Assembly: GCF_006717045.1 (NCBI RefSeq)
Contig: NZ_VFPH01000003.1
Coordinates: 1 to 64,000, forward strand
Length of the DNA stretch: 64,000 nt
Reading direction: 5' to 3'
DNA from: Pseudonocardia cypriaca
GTDB lineage: Bacteria; Actinomycetota; Actinomycetes; Mycobacteriales; Pseudonocardiaceae
Position numbers and translations under genes: made by a program. Below are positions 49,449 to 58,160 of the stretch, piece by piece (the stretch's first letter is position 1; each line of letters opens with the position of its first letter). The notes under the pieces are model-generated. The model saw only the letters and a list, made by a program, of their open reading frames with translations, was not told where the DNA came from and ran no database searches.

Positions 49449-50559
49449 GGTCCTCGTGGCCGCGGCGATCGCCGCCGGCTACAGCCTGCTCGTCGGCGGC
49501 GTCGGGGTGCTGGCCGTGCCGCTGCTGCGCCGCCGCTCGATCGGCACGGCGCTCGGTGCGGCGGTGCTGACGAGCCAGCTCGCGGTCGTCCTCGCCATCG
49601 CCGGTGCCGCCGCCGGGATGTTCGTCGCCGGCGAGGACCTGGCCATGGTGGTGGCGGCCTGCGCCGTCGCAGCCGTCACCGGGCTGTGCGTCACCGGTGT
49701 GCTCGCCCGCCAGGTCGCGGGGGGCACGGACGAGCTGCGGTCCGCCGTGCGCGACCTCGCCGGCCGCGGCACGTTCACCCCGCCACCGGACCCGGCCCCC
49801 GAGGTTGCCGCGCTGTCGGCCGACCTGGCCGGCGCCCTCGACGCGCTGGACGCCGTGCGGCAGGCACGCCGCGAGCTGGTGGCCGGCCTGTCGCACGACC
49901 TGCGCTCACCGCTCGCCGGGATCCGTGCGATGGCCGAGGCGCTGGAGGACGGCGTCGCGCCCGACCCGGCCCGCTACCGCCGGACGATCCGCCGCGACGC
50001 CGAGCGGCTCACCGCGATGGTGGACGACCTCGTCGCGCTGGCGCTGCACGACAGGGAGCCGACGCCTCGCGCGGACCCGGTGCCGGTCCCCCTCGCCGAG
50101 CTGGCCGCGGAGGCCGTCGGTGCGGCCGAGGCCGTCGCGGCCGGGGCGGGGGTGCGGCTCCACTCGGCGGGTCCCGCCGTGACCGTGACGGGGGACCGCG
50201 ACGCGCTGCGCCGGGCCACCGGGAACCTCCTGCAGAACGCCGTCCGGCACACGCCGGACGGCGGCAGCGTCGCCGTGACGGTCGGCGTCGACGGGCCGGA
50301 CGCCCTGCTCACGGTCACCGACGGCTGCGGCGGGATCGCCGCGGAGCACCTGAGCCGGGTGTTCGACACGGGCTGGCGCGCGAGCCCCGCCCGCACCCCC
50401 GACGGCGGCGCGGGCCTCGGCCTCGCCGTCGTCCGGGCGGTGGCACGGGCGCACGGCGGCTCCGTCGCGGTTCGGAACGTGCCGGGTGGTTGCCGCTTCG
50501 AGATGCGGCTGCCCCGGGTTCAGGGAGCGGCGGGCTCCGGCGTCTTCCGGGCGTCGTAG
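49441..50559 (+). CDS. Membrane sensor histidine kinase
   Basis: This 372-residue protein has two or three hydrophobic segments in the first 90 residues (VAAAIAAGYSLLVGGVGVLA, GAAVLTSQLAVVLAIAGAAA, MVVAACAVAAVTGLCVTGVL), then a HAMP-like linker. The H-box is LVAGLSHDLRSPLAGIRAM (His152). The ATPase domain has NLLQNAVRHTPDGG, VTDGCGGIAAEHLSRVFDTG and GAGLGLAVVRAVARAHGG. There is almost no extracellular loop, so it may sense within the membrane. It overlaps the regulator gene by 8 bases and its 3' end overlaps the convergent HxlR gene by 40 bases. Confidence 0.92.
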   Translation: MREVLVAAAIAAGYSLLVGGVGVLAVPLLRRRSIGTALGAAVLTSQLAVVLAIAGAAAGMFVAGEDLAMVVAACAVAAVTGLCVTGVLARQVAGGTDELRSAVRDLAGRGTFTPPPDPAPEVAALSADLAGALDALDAVRQARRELVAGLSHDLRSPLAGIRAMAEALEDGVAPDPARYRRTIRRDAERLTAMVDDLVALALHDREPTPRADPVPVPLAELAAEAVGAAEAVAAGAGVRLHSAGPAVTVTGDRDALRRATGNLLQNAVRHTPDGGSVAVTVGVDGPDALLTVTDGCGGIAAEHLSRVFDTGWRASPARTPDGGAGLGLAVVRAVARAHGGSVAVRNVPGGCRFEMRLPRVQGAAGSGVFRAS

Positions 50560-50927
50560 GAGCTGCGGGCGGCGGCGATCTCGCGCTGGTGGGCGTCGGT
50601 CCAGCTCACGAGCGCCTGCACGGTCTCGTGCAGCGACGACCCCAGCGGCGTGAGCTCGTAGTCGACTCGCGGCGGCACCACCGGGTGGACGGTGCGGTGC
50701 ACCAGCCCGTCGCGCTCCAGCTGGCGGAGGGTCACGGTGAGCATCCGCTGGCTCACGCCGTCGATCTCGCGGCGCAGCTCGGTGAACCGCATCCGCCGCT
50801 CGTCGAGCAGCGCGATGACCAGCAGCGACCACTTGTCCGCTATCCGGTCGAGGATCTGGCGGACCTCGCAGTCCTCGCGGGTGTCCCACTGGTAGGCGTC
50901 GCTCCACTCGCAGGAACTACCGCCCAC
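50520..50927 (-). CDS. HxlR-family transcriptional regulator
   Basis: This 135-residue winged-helix protein shows CEVRQILDRIADKWSLLVIA, the HxlR opening, with LDERRMRFTELRREIDGVSQ, RMLTVTLRQLERDGLVHRTV, and VDYELTPLGSSLHETVQALV. A Cys in the DCEVRQ segment may sense electrophiles or oxidants, as in some HxlR/YodB proteins. GTG 50927 follows GGGAGG. It is divergent from the MFS gene at 51025, with a palindrome in the 97-bp gap, suggesting it controls that exporter. Confidence 0.92.
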   Translation of the reverse strand: MGGSSCEWSDAYQWDTREDCEVRQILDRIADKWSLLVIALLDERRMRFTELRREIDGVSQRMLTVTLRQLERDGLVHRTVHPVVPPRVDYELTPLGSSLHETVQALVSWTDAHQREIAAARSSYDARKTPEPAAP

Positions 50928-50950
50928 GGTGCCTCCCGCGTGCGTCGGTG

Positions 50951-50960
50951 ACTTCGAAGT
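50951..50960. promoter_or_regulatory. Candidate HxlR operator
   Basis: ACTTCGAAGT is a perfect 10-bp palindrome in the 97-bp gap between the divergent hxlR and MFS genes, 24 bases before the hxlR start. Its position fits an operator for the HxlR regulator; binding is inference. Confidence 0.45.
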
Positions 50961-51024
50961 GCCTTCTTCCACAGTGGTCGATGGTGACGGACGATGCGGT
51001 CGGTTACAAGAGGGAACCGAACGA

Positions 51025-52440
51025 ATGGGAGAAGACGCCGTGTCCGCACGAACCGCCACACCACGCGCCGAACGCATGACCGCGCGTGCGTGGGGCCTGC
51101 TGCTCGTCCTCTCCGGGGCGATCTTCCTCGAGGGCATCGACGTCTCGATGATGGGTGTCGCGCTGCCGTCCATCCGCGCCGAGCTGGGCATGTCGACCAG
51201 CTCGCTGCAGTGGGTCGTCAGCGCGTACGTCCTCGGCTACGGCGGGTTCGTGCTGCTCGGCGGGCGAGCCGCCGACCTGCTCGGCCGTCGCCGGATGTTC
51301 CTCGTCTGGTTGGTCGTGTTCGTGGCCTTCTCCGGCCTCGGTGGGTTCGCCGAGGACGGGTGGGTGCTCATCCTCGCCAGGTTCGTCACCGGTGTCGCTG
51401 CCGCGTTCCTCGCCCCGGCCGGACTGTCGATCATCACGACGATGTTCGCCGAAGGCCCGGTGCGCAACCGGGCGGTGCTGGTCTACGCAGGAGCGGCCGC
51501 CGGCGGGTTCTCGCTCGGCATGCTGACGGGCGGGCTGCTCACGGCCATCGGCTGGCGCTGGGTCTTCTTCGCGCCCGTCGTGGTCGCGGCGGCGATCCTG
51601 ATCGCGGCGATCGTCCTGATCCCCCGGGAGGAACGGCGCGAGCGGACCGCGGGCGGTTTCGACATCCCCGGCACGTTGACGCTCACCGGCGCGATGCTGC
51701 TCCTGGTGATCACGGTCGTGCACGCGCCCGAGGTCGCCATCGGCACCACCCTCGTCACCCTCGCCGGTGCAGCCGTGCTGTTCGCGGCGTTCGTCCGGAT
51801 CGAGCGGCGCTCGGCCGCACCGCTCGTCCGGCTCGGGATCCTGCGCTCGGCGCCGCTCCTGCGAGCGAACGCGGGCGCGATGCTGCTGGTCGGCGCGTTC
51901 ATGGCGTTCCAGCTCGTCGCCGTGCTCTACATGCAGGAGCTGCGTGGCTGGTCGACCGTGCAAACGGGGCTCGCGCTCGCCGTCGCCGGCATCGACGCCG
52001 TGCTCGCCCCGACGCTCACGCCGGTGCTCGTCAACCGGTTCGGCAACCGGCGGGTGCTCACCGCCGGGATGGTGCTCGCCGTGCTCGCCTACCTGCTGTT
52101 CCTCCCGGTTGGGGCGGCTTGGAGCTTCTGGGCGATGCTGCCGGCATTCCTGGTGCTCGGCCTGGCGTTCACACTCGCGTACGGGCCACTCACGATCGCG
52201 GCCACCGACGGCGTGGCCGACGAGGAGCAGGGCCTTGCCAGCGGCCTGCTGACGACGTCGTTCCAGTTCGGGGCCGCGCTCGGCCTCGCCATCGTGACCG
52301 CCGTGATCGTCGCCGCCACCGCCGACGCCTCACCGGAGGCCGTGCTCGAGGGCTACCGGGCGGGCCTGCTGGTGCCGGTGGGCGCAGCGGCGATCGGCGC
52401 GCTGCTGATGGTGACGGGCCTGCGCCGGACCGGGCGCTGA
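51025..52440 (+). CDS. MFS drug exporter (DHA2/EmrB-QacA type)
   Basis: This 471-residue transporter has about 14 hydrophobic helices. It starts at WGLLLVLSGAIFLEGIDVSM with MGVALPSIRAELGMSTSSLQ (motif D-like), then GGRAADLLGRRRMFL, the MFS signature between helices 2 and 3. It would export drugs or toxic compounds by proton antiport. ATG 51025 or GTG 51040 (GGGAGAAG upstream) could start it. Divergent from an HxlR regulator, which probably represses it. Confidence 0.92.
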   Translation: MGEDAVSARTATPRAERMTARAWGLLLVLSGAIFLEGIDVSMMGVALPSIRAELGMSTSSLQWVVSAYVLGYGGFVLLGGRAADLLGRRRMFLVWLVVFVAFSGLGGFAEDGWVLILARFVTGVAAAFLAPAGLSIITTMFAEGPVRNRAVLVYAGAAAGGFSLGMLTGGLLTAIGWRWVFFAPVVVAAAILIAAIVLIPREERRERTAGGFDIPGTLTLTGAMLLLVITVVHAPEVAIGTTLVTLAGAAVLFAAFVRIERRSAAPLVRLGILRSAPLLRANAGAMLLVGAFMAFQLVAVLYMQELRGWSTVQTGLALAVAGIDAVLAPTLTPVLVNRFGNRRVLTAGMVLAVLAYLLFLPVGAAWSFWAMLPAFLVLGLAFTLAYGPLTIAATDGVADEEQGLASGLLTTSFQFGAALGLAIVTAVIVAATADASPEAVLEGYRAGLLVPVGAAAIGALLMVTGLRRTGR

Positions 52441-52443
52441 CCC

Positions 52444-54027
52444 TCAGGGGACCGGCCGGCCCGGCGTCTCGCTGTGCCACTCCCAGCGGCCGTCCGCCTC
52501 CCGGACCGCCCGTGCGGAGTCCTCGAGCACGGGGTCCAGCTCGTGCTCGCGGCATCCGGTGGCCGCCCAGCAGGTGATGACGATCTCGTCAGGGGCGATG
52601 TTCAGGCGCAGGAAGCTCTTGAACTGCGGCACGGCGTTCGAGTCGAACAGCAGCGACATGAGGTTGTGCGCGGGCGCCGAGCCGCGGGCCGGGAGCGGGA
52701 ACACCCGGTCCGCGGCCCGGCGAGCGCGGTCGCTCACGACGACGGGCGACGGGCGGGGCGGCTCGATCCCGATCCGCTCGGCCATGATCGTGGTCGCCTC
52801 CTCGGGGGAGATCACCAACCGGCCGAGCCCCAACCCGAGCACGTCGTCGTAGCGGCGGCTGAAGTGCGCGAGGGAGTCGCCGCGCAGCGGGTAGCAGCGG
52901 AAGTCCTCCTCGTGCACGGCGGGCGCGAGGCGGTCGACGTTCGGGATCTGGTGCGTGGCCGACAGGTAGGCGCCCGATCCGCCCGCCACCAGGTACTGGA
53001 TGGTGCGCCCGTCGCGCTGCAGCACCGGGTAGCGCTGGTAGTTGTGGTCGTCGCCGCCGATGCAGGCCACGTAGTTGAACTCCGGGTCGGTGACGATCTC
53101 GTTGACGTCGCCGCCGCCCTCGATCGGGCTGTCCTGCCGGCGCGCGTAGGTGTAGATGGGGCGACCGGTGAGCAGGATCTTGGGCCGGTCACCCGCGGAG
53201 ATCTCCCGCAGCCACTCGGCCTGGTCGCGGTCGATGTGCCCGTCGATGCCGGTGTCGATCAGCACCAGCCGCACGGGACCGGCGTCGATCGCGCAGTACG
53301 GCCCGGGCTGCCCGCCCTGCTGCGACTCGGCGTCGCGGTACCAGCGCATGTCGGCGACGTCCTCGGCCGTGGCCGACGGGGCCGGGCGCCAGAGCAGCCT
53401 GCACAGCAACCGCCGCCACCACGAGCCGGGGAACACCGGCCGCGGGGCGCCCGCGTCCGGCGGCGCGTCGCAGAAGGTGGTCATGAACCCGGCGAGCCCG
53501 TCGTACCAGTCGTGGTTGCCGGGCAGCGCGTAGATCGGACCGGGGTAGTCGGCGTACGGGCGGTAGAAGCGGTCGGCGTAGGCCCGCACCCCGCCCGCCG
53601 GGTAGATGACGTCGCTGCACAGCACGGCGAAGTCCGTGTCGCGGGCGACCCGGTCCAGCACCGGCACCACGACGTACTGGGAGGCGTCACCCTCGCCGGG
53701 GTCGCCGAGCAGGGCCACCGAGACGCGCTCGCGGTCGGCGTAACGCGTGATCAACCGGTCCCGGGGCGGGAGGGGAGCGCCCGCGGCGCGCGCGTACTCG
53801 TCGAGCCGGCGTAGCCACTCGCGGCGCTGGTCGTCGGTCGGGTCGCCGAACCTGCGGGCGAGCACGTCGTTGCGCGACTTGATCAGCGGCCCCGGGCGCA
53901 GCCACGACAAGCGGCTGTCGCGCGGTGCCAGCCCGGCCCCCACACCCGGCGTCCGGCATCCCCAGCCTGCCCCGCGGGTAGAGGTGCGGGAGGGTCCGGA
54001 GCCGGCGGAGAGCGGGAGGGAGCGCAT
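52444..54027 (-). CDS. Calcineurin-like metallophosphoesterase
   Basis: This 527-residue protein has metallophosphoesterase motifs in order: VALLGDPGEGD, LCSDVIYPAGG, ALPGNHDWYDGLAGFM (metal-bridging Asn-His) and ACIGGDDHNYQRYP (metal-binding His near residue 295). The ~80 residues before the domain include GDPTDDQRREWLRRLDEYA. The C-terminal ~150 residues are a separate region with LMSLLFDSNAVPQFKSFLRL. No signal peptide was seen. The substrate is unknown. It ends 3 bp from the MFS stop. Confidence 0.88.
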   Translation of the reverse strand: MRSLPLSAGSGPSRTSTRGAGWGCRTPGVGAGLAPRDSRLSWLRPGPLIKSRNDVLARRFGDPTDDQRREWLRRLDEYARAAGAPLPPRDRLITRYADRERVSVALLGDPGEGDASQYVVVPVLDRVARDTDFAVLCSDVIYPAGGVRAYADRFYRPYADYPGPIYALPGNHDWYDGLAGFMTTFCDAPPDAGAPRPVFPGSWWRRLLCRLLWRPAPSATAEDVADMRWYRDAESQQGGQPGPYCAIDAGPVRLVLIDTGIDGHIDRDQAEWLREISAGDRPKILLTGRPIYTYARRQDSPIEGGGDVNEIVTDPEFNYVACIGGDDHNYQRYPVLQRDGRTIQYLVAGGSGAYLSATHQIPNVDRLAPAVHEEDFRCYPLRGDSLAHFSRRYDDVLGLGLGRLVISPEEATTIMAERIGIEPPRPSPVVVSDRARRAADRVFPLPARGSAPAHNLMSLLFDSNAVPQFKSFLRLNIAPDEIVITCWAATGCREHELDPVLEDSARAVREADGRWEWHSETPGRPVP

Positions 54028-54240
54028 GGCCTGGATCCTGGCAGCGCGGGCGTACGCCGGTCACCCTTCGCAACCAGAGCGACATCGGGGCGCGGGCGCT
54101 CGGAACGCTGCGCCCGGCCTCCCGAACCCCTTCGGCGAAGCCGTCACACGATCAACTACACCCCGGGGCCATCCAGCCCTCAACTGATCACCGACCGTGC
54201 CGGTTGCGTGACAGAAATGACCTTTCCGCCCAGCCCCACG

Positions 54241-54375
54241 TGCCCACTGTGCCGTGGGCAGCACAAAGGGTGATCAAGTCGAACTTTCACCCTGACCCGA
54301 ACGGGTGGTCTGGCACGAACACTGTCACGCGGAGAGCCCCGGCGACGCTGTACTTAGTGACTAGGAGGTGATCCG
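54241..54375 (+). promoter_or_regulatory. 5' region of the small gene at 54376: two hairpins and an extended Shine-Dalgarno
   Basis: TGCCCAC (54241-54247) pairs with GTGGGCA (54254-54260). AGGGTGATCAAGT (54267-54279) folds back on ACTTTCACCCT (54283-54293), with a two-base bulge. Further on, AGGAGGTGATCC (54363-54374) matches the complement of the 16S rRNA 3' end over 12 bases and lies directly before GTG 54376. The remainder of 54028-54240, upstream of the metallophosphoesterase gene, shows nothing recognisable. Confidence 0.5.
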
Positions 54376-54612
54376 GTGCCGGAGAACACGACTTCCGACG
54401 AAGCGACGCTGGTCGCAGCGGCGGAGAAGCTCACGCAGTGCGACGGATACGTCGTACTCGCCGTCGACCCCCAGACCGGGGAGGTCGACGCACACGGCCC
54501 GTTCGACGGGCTGACGGCCACCGTCAAGGCCGACCAGCTCCGCCGCGATTTCGACCGCGGTGGGCTCGAGGACGTGACCGTGGGCGTAGTGCGGCTGCAC
54601 AGCTCCACCTGA
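54376..54612 (+). CDS. Small protein of unknown function
   Basis: This 78-residue protein is soluble and acidic, with no membrane segment: ATLVAAAEKLTQCDGYVVLA, DPQTGEVDAHGPFDG, and KADQLRRDFDRGGLEDVTVG, ending VVRLHSST. The pattern suggests a small alpha/beta fold. A 12-base Shine-Dalgarno match (54363-54374) precedes GTG 54376, indicating strong translation. A hairpin at 54701-54729 may end its transcript. No family is recognised. Confidence 0.78.
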   Translation: MPENTTSDEATLVAAAEKLTQCDGYVVLAVDPQTGEVDAHGPFDGLTATVKADQLRRDFDRGGLEDVTVGVVRLHSST

Positions 54613-54700
54613 CCCCACAGCAAGAACCGCGCGGGTCCCCCATTCGCGCGACAGCACGGCCGCACGAAAGCATTACCCCCGCTCCCCCTGCACTCATCCC

Positions 54701-54729
54701 CGCCCGCCGCCCCTCCCGCGCGGCGGGCG
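54701..54729 (+). terminator. G/C-rich hairpin terminator
   Basis: CGCCCGCCG (54701-54709) pairs with CGGCGGGCG (54721-54729) around an 11-base loop, 89 bp after the stop of the small gene. The rest of 54730-54941 has no gene; a TAGACT at 54930-54935 may be the -10 of a leaderless deoC transcript. Confidence 0.6.
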
Positions 54730-54941
54730 GCGTGCTGTCCAGGGACTGCCTCCGCTCCGCTGCAGCGGGCTCGCAAGCCTTTGGTGAGCCCGCCCCGCTA
54801 CCCCGGTGCTCGGTCATTCGTTCCCTGCGCAGCTCCTCCGCGGGACGTCGTCGGCCCGCTCGCTCGGTTACGGGGTTCACCTCGATCCAGCAGGCTCGGC
54901 GGAAGGCCTCTGCGCGCCTTTCCACGCCTAGACTCGCCCGC

Positions 54942-55919
54942 GTGACCACGACCGTTACCGCCCCGAGCACCGCAGGCGGCCGCGACGGGAGGTTCGCCGA
55001 CGCCGTCCGCGACGATGCGTCGCTGCGGCGGTTCCTGCACGGCCTGCCCGGCGTCGACCACGTGGGCGTCGAGCGGCGCGCGGCGACGCTGGCCACCCGG
55101 AGCATCAAGAAGGAGTCCAAGCTCCAGGCGCTGGACATGGCGATCTCGATGATCGACCTGACCACGCTGGAGGGTGCCGACACCCCGGGCAAGGTGCGGT
55201 CGCTGTGCGCCCAGGCCCGCAGGCCCGACCCGGACCACCCGGACGTCCCGTCCGTCGCGGCCGTCTGCGTCTACCCCGACCTCGCGGGCGTCGCCGTCGA
55301 GGCGCTGAAGGGCTCCGGCGTCGCGGTCGCAGCGGTCGCCACCGCTTTCCCGTCCGGACGGTCGTCGCGCGCGGTCAAGCTCGCCGACACCGCTCTCGCC
55401 ATCGAGGCGGGGGCGAGCGAGATCGACATGGTCATCGACCGCGGCGCGTTCCTCACCGGCCGCTACGGCGCGGTGTACGACGAGATCGTCGCGGTGAAGG
55501 AGGCGTGCGGCACCGCCCATCTCAAGGTCATCCTCGAGACCGGCGAGCTCGCGGGCTACGACGACGTGCGCCGCGCGTCCTGGCTCGCGCTGCTGGCGGG
55601 CGCCGACGTCATCAAGACCTCCACCGGCAAGGTCTCCCCCGCCGCCACGCTGCCGGTCGTGCAGGTGATGCTGCAGGCCGTGCGCGACTGGCACCGCGCA
55701 ACCGGCGAGCACCGCGGGGTGAAGGCCGCGGGCGGCATCCGCACCGCGAAGGACTCCATCCGCCACCTCGTGGCCGTCAACGAGGTGGCCGGGCCCGCCT
55801 GGCTGACGCCCGAGCTGTTCCGGTTCGGGGCGTCCGCGCTCCTCGGCGACCTGCTGCGGCAGCGGCGCACCCAGCTCGAGGGCCACTACGCCGACCGCGA
55901 CCACATCGGAGGGGCCTGA
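54942..55919 (+). CDS. deoC: Deoxyribose-phosphate aldolase
   Basis: This 325-residue class I aldolase of the long DeoC type has AISMIDLTTLEGADTPGKV, VAAVCVYPDLAGVAVEAL, VAAVATAFPSGRSSRAVKLA, ASEIDMVIDRGAFLTGRYG, then KVILETGELAGYDD, ADVIKTSTGKVSPAATLPV (Schiff-base Lys) and GVKAAGGIRTAKDSIRHLVA. It cleaves 2-deoxyribose-5-phosphate to glyceraldehyde-3-phosphate and acetaldehyde. GTG 54942 lacks a ribosome-binding site but has TAGACT just upstream, suggesting a leaderless mRNA. It overlaps the aldehyde dehydrogenase gene by one base, and that enzyme may take its acetaldehyde product. Confidence 0.93.
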   Translation: MTTTVTAPSTAGGRDGRFADAVRDDASLRRFLHGLPGVDHVGVERRAATLATRSIKKESKLQALDMAISMIDLTTLEGADTPGKVRSLCAQARRPDPDHPDVPSVAAVCVYPDLAGVAVEALKGSGVAVAAVATAFPSGRSSRAVKLADTALAIEAGASEIDMVIDRGAFLTGRYGAVYDEIVAVKEACGTAHLKVILETGELAGYDDVRRASWLALLAGADVIKTSTGKVSPAATLPVVQVMLQAVRDWHRATGEHRGVKAAGGIRTAKDSIRHLVAVNEVAGPAWLTPELFRFGASALLGDLLRQRRTQLEGHYADRDHIGGA

Positions 55920-57349
55920 TGGCCTGGGATTACGCGCCCGCACCCGAGTCGGCCGCGCTCGCGAACCTCAAGCCGACGTACCGGCCGTTCGTCGACGGGG
56001 AGTTCGTCGACGGCGGCGGCGAGCCGCTCAAGACGCTCAACCCGGCCACGGAGGAGGTGCTGGCCGAGGTCGGCACGGCGAGCCAGGAGGACGGCGACCG
56101 GGCGGTCGCTGCGGCGCGCAGGGCGTACGAGCAGGTGTGGGGCCCGATGCCGGGTGCGGAGCGGGCGAAGTACCTGTTCCGGATCGCGCGGGTCGTGGCC
56201 GAGCGGGCCCGCGAGCTCGCCGTGCTGGAGACGCTCGACAACGGCAAGCCGATCCGCGAGTCGCGCGACGTCGACGTCCCCACCGCCTCGGCGCACCTGT
56301 TCCACCACGCGGGGTGGGCCGACAAGCTCGGCTACGCGGGCCTGGGGCCGGACCCGAAGCCGGTCGGCGTGGTCGGCGCCGTGATCCCGTGGAACTTCCC
56401 GCTGCTCATGGCCGCCTGGAAGATCGGGCCGGCGCTGGCGTGCGGCAACACGATCGTCCTGAAGCCGGCCGAGACCACCCCGCTCACCGCGCTCGTGCTC
56501 GCCGAGATCGCCGCCGACGCCGGCCTCCCGCCGGGTGTGCTCAACGTGCTGCCGGGCGCCGGTGACGTCGGCGCGGCGGTCGTGGGCCACGACGGGCTCG
56601 ACAAGGTGGCCTTCACTGGCTCCACCGACGTCGGCAAGGAGATCCAGCGCCGGCTCGCGGGCACCGGCCGCCGGCTCACGCTGGAGCTGGGCGGCAAGGC
56701 GGCCAACATCGTCTACGACGACGCCCCGCTGGACCAGGCGGTCGACGGCGTCGTCGACGGGATCTTCTTCAACCAGGGCCACGTCTGCTGCGCCGGCTCG
56801 CGGCTCCTCGTGCAGGAGTCGGTCGAGGAGGAGTTCATGGAGCTCCTGCGGACCCGGATCGAGACGCTGCGGGTGGGCGACCCGCTGGACAAGAACACCG
56901 ACGTCGGCGCGATCAACTCCCGTCCCCAGCTGGACCGGATCGTCGACCTCGCCGCCGCGGGCGACGCAGAGGGCGCGCACCGCTGGACCAGCTCGTGCCC
57001 GCTGCCCGAACGCGGCCTCTTCTTCCCGCCAACCGTGTTCTCCGGCGTCGAGCAGACGATGCGGGTGGCGCGGGAGGAGATCTTCGGGCCGGTGCTCTCG
57101 GTGCTGACCTTCCGCACACCCGACGAGGCGATCGCGAAGGCGAACAACACCCCCTACGGCCTGTCCGCCGGGATCTGGACGGAGAAGGGGTCCAAGGCCC
57201 TCTGGACGGCCCAGCGGGTGCGGGCCGGTGTCGTGTGGACGAACACCTTCAACCGGTTCGACCCCACCGCACCGTTCGGGGGGTACCGGGAGAGCGGGTT
57301 CGGGCGCGAGGGCGGCCGGGTGGGGCTGGAGGCGTACCTGCAGGCGTGA
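55919..57349 (+). CDS. Aldehyde dehydrogenase
   Basis: This 476-residue NAD(P)+-dependent aldehyde dehydrogenase has GAVIPWNFPLLMAAWKIGPA, LKPAETTPLTALVLAEI, VAFTGSTDVGKEIQRRLAG, LTLELGGKAANIVYDDAPL (general-base Glu), NQGHVCCAGSRLLVQESV (catalytic Cys) and EEIFGPVLSVLTF. Length is normal. ATG 55919 overlaps the deoC stop (TGATG). A second, different aldehyde dehydrogenase begins at 63522. Confidence 0.94.
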   Translation: MAWDYAPAPESAALANLKPTYRPFVDGEFVDGGGEPLKTLNPATEEVLAEVGTASQEDGDRAVAAARRAYEQVWGPMPGAERAKYLFRIARVVAERARELAVLETLDNGKPIRESRDVDVPTASAHLFHHAGWADKLGYAGLGPDPKPVGVVGAVIPWNFPLLMAAWKIGPALACGNTIVLKPAETTPLTALVLAEIAADAGLPPGVLNVLPGAGDVGAAVVGHDGLDKVAFTGSTDVGKEIQRRLAGTGRRLTLELGGKAANIVYDDAPLDQAVDGVVDGIFFNQGHVCCAGSRLLVQESVEEEFMELLRTRIETLRVGDPLDKNTDVGAINSRPQLDRIVDLAAAGDAEGAHRWTSSCPLPERGLFFPPTVFSGVEQTMRVAREEIFGPVLSVLTFRTPDEAIAKANNTPYGLSAGIWTEKGSKALWTAQRVRAGVVWTNTFNRFDPTAPFGGYRESGFGREGGRVGLEAYLQA

Positions 57350-57363
57350 GCCCGGACCGGGCT
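57349..57363 (+). terminator. Short hairpin at the end of the aldehyde dehydrogenase gene
   Basis: AGCCCG/CGGGCT with a three-base loop begins on the last base of the stop codon. It is short and its terminator role is tentative. The remaining 180 bases before the NUDIX gene contain no gene. Confidence 0.35.
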
Positions 57364-57543
57364 GATGCCGTTGTGGCGGCAACCTTTCGAAGCTGTCCAT
57401 GGCTGCCGCTACTTCGCTGCGGCTGGTCACGGCGAGCCGTACGCCAGAGCGGTGCATCCAGCGAGGAGGTACTTCTCGCGGCGATCATCGCTCGCTCAGG
57501 GGCCCGCGGTCGAGTGCCCGGCCGTCACGGATCGGCCCTGGGA

Positions 57544-58056
57544 TCAGTCGACCAGCCGCAGCCGCCCGTCCCAGCCGCCGGCCAGCAGCCCGGGCAGCAG
57601 TTCGGCGAGTTGGAGCGGGTAGATGGTCTCGGTCGTGGCGCGCAGGTCGTCGGCGCTCCACCAGCGGTGGCCGCGCACGGTCCGGTTCTCCAGGTCGGTG
57701 AAGCCTGCCGTGTCGACGTCGGCGGCGTCGGTCAGCGCGGCCAGGAAGAACCATTCGTCGCTGTCGTACGCGACGCTCTCGAAGGTGAACTGCACCCGGC
57801 GCAGCCACACCGGCCCGACCAGCCCGTCCGGTGGCAGCAGCAGGCCCGTCTCCTCGCGCAGCTCTCGCCGGGCCCCGGCGAGCAGCTCCTCCCCCGGTTC
57901 GAGCCCGCCGCCGGCGGTGAACCAGAACGACTCGTCGGGCACGTGCGGGTCGAAGCCCTCGAACAGCAGCAGCCGCCCCGCCGGGTCGACCAGGAGCACG
58001 CGCGCGGACACCCGCACGCCCGGGCGAGGGCCCAGCTCGTCGATCGACTCCCCCAC
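57544..58056 (-). CDS. NUDIX hydrolase
   Basis: This 170-residue protein carries the complete NUDIX box in TAGGGLEPGEELLAGARREL and continues REETGL. It is preceded by VRVSARVLLVDPAGRLLLFE and followed by WLRRVQFTFESVAYDSDEWF. It hydrolyses a nucleoside diphosphate linked to another moiety; the substrate is not inferable. GTG 58056 is preceded by TAGCGT at about -10, suggesting a leaderless transcript. It is divergent from the PPOX gene. Confidence 0.9.
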   Translation of the reverse strand: MGESIDELGPRPGVRVSARVLLVDPAGRLLLFEGFDPHVPDESFWFTAGGGLEPGEELLAGARRELREETGLLLPPDGLVGPVWLRRVQFTFESVAYDSDEWFFLAALTDAADVDTAGFTDLENRTVRGHRWWSADDLRATTETIYPLQLAELLPGLLAGGWDGRLRLVD

Positions 58057-58160
58057 GCTTCGGACGCTACGCCTGTGACTCAGAGCACATTCCTGACTGT
58101 CGAGGACCGGTGGTCGGCTCCGTCTCACCCGCACAGAGGCCGGAACGACAGGAGGACACC

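Noticed and set aside
54274..54323. A fourth copy of the shared TCAA...AACACT element upstream of 54376
   Set aside because: TCAAG and AACACT are at the right distance (44 bases), but the second AAG is missing and the region is better explained as a hairpin; kept out of the set.
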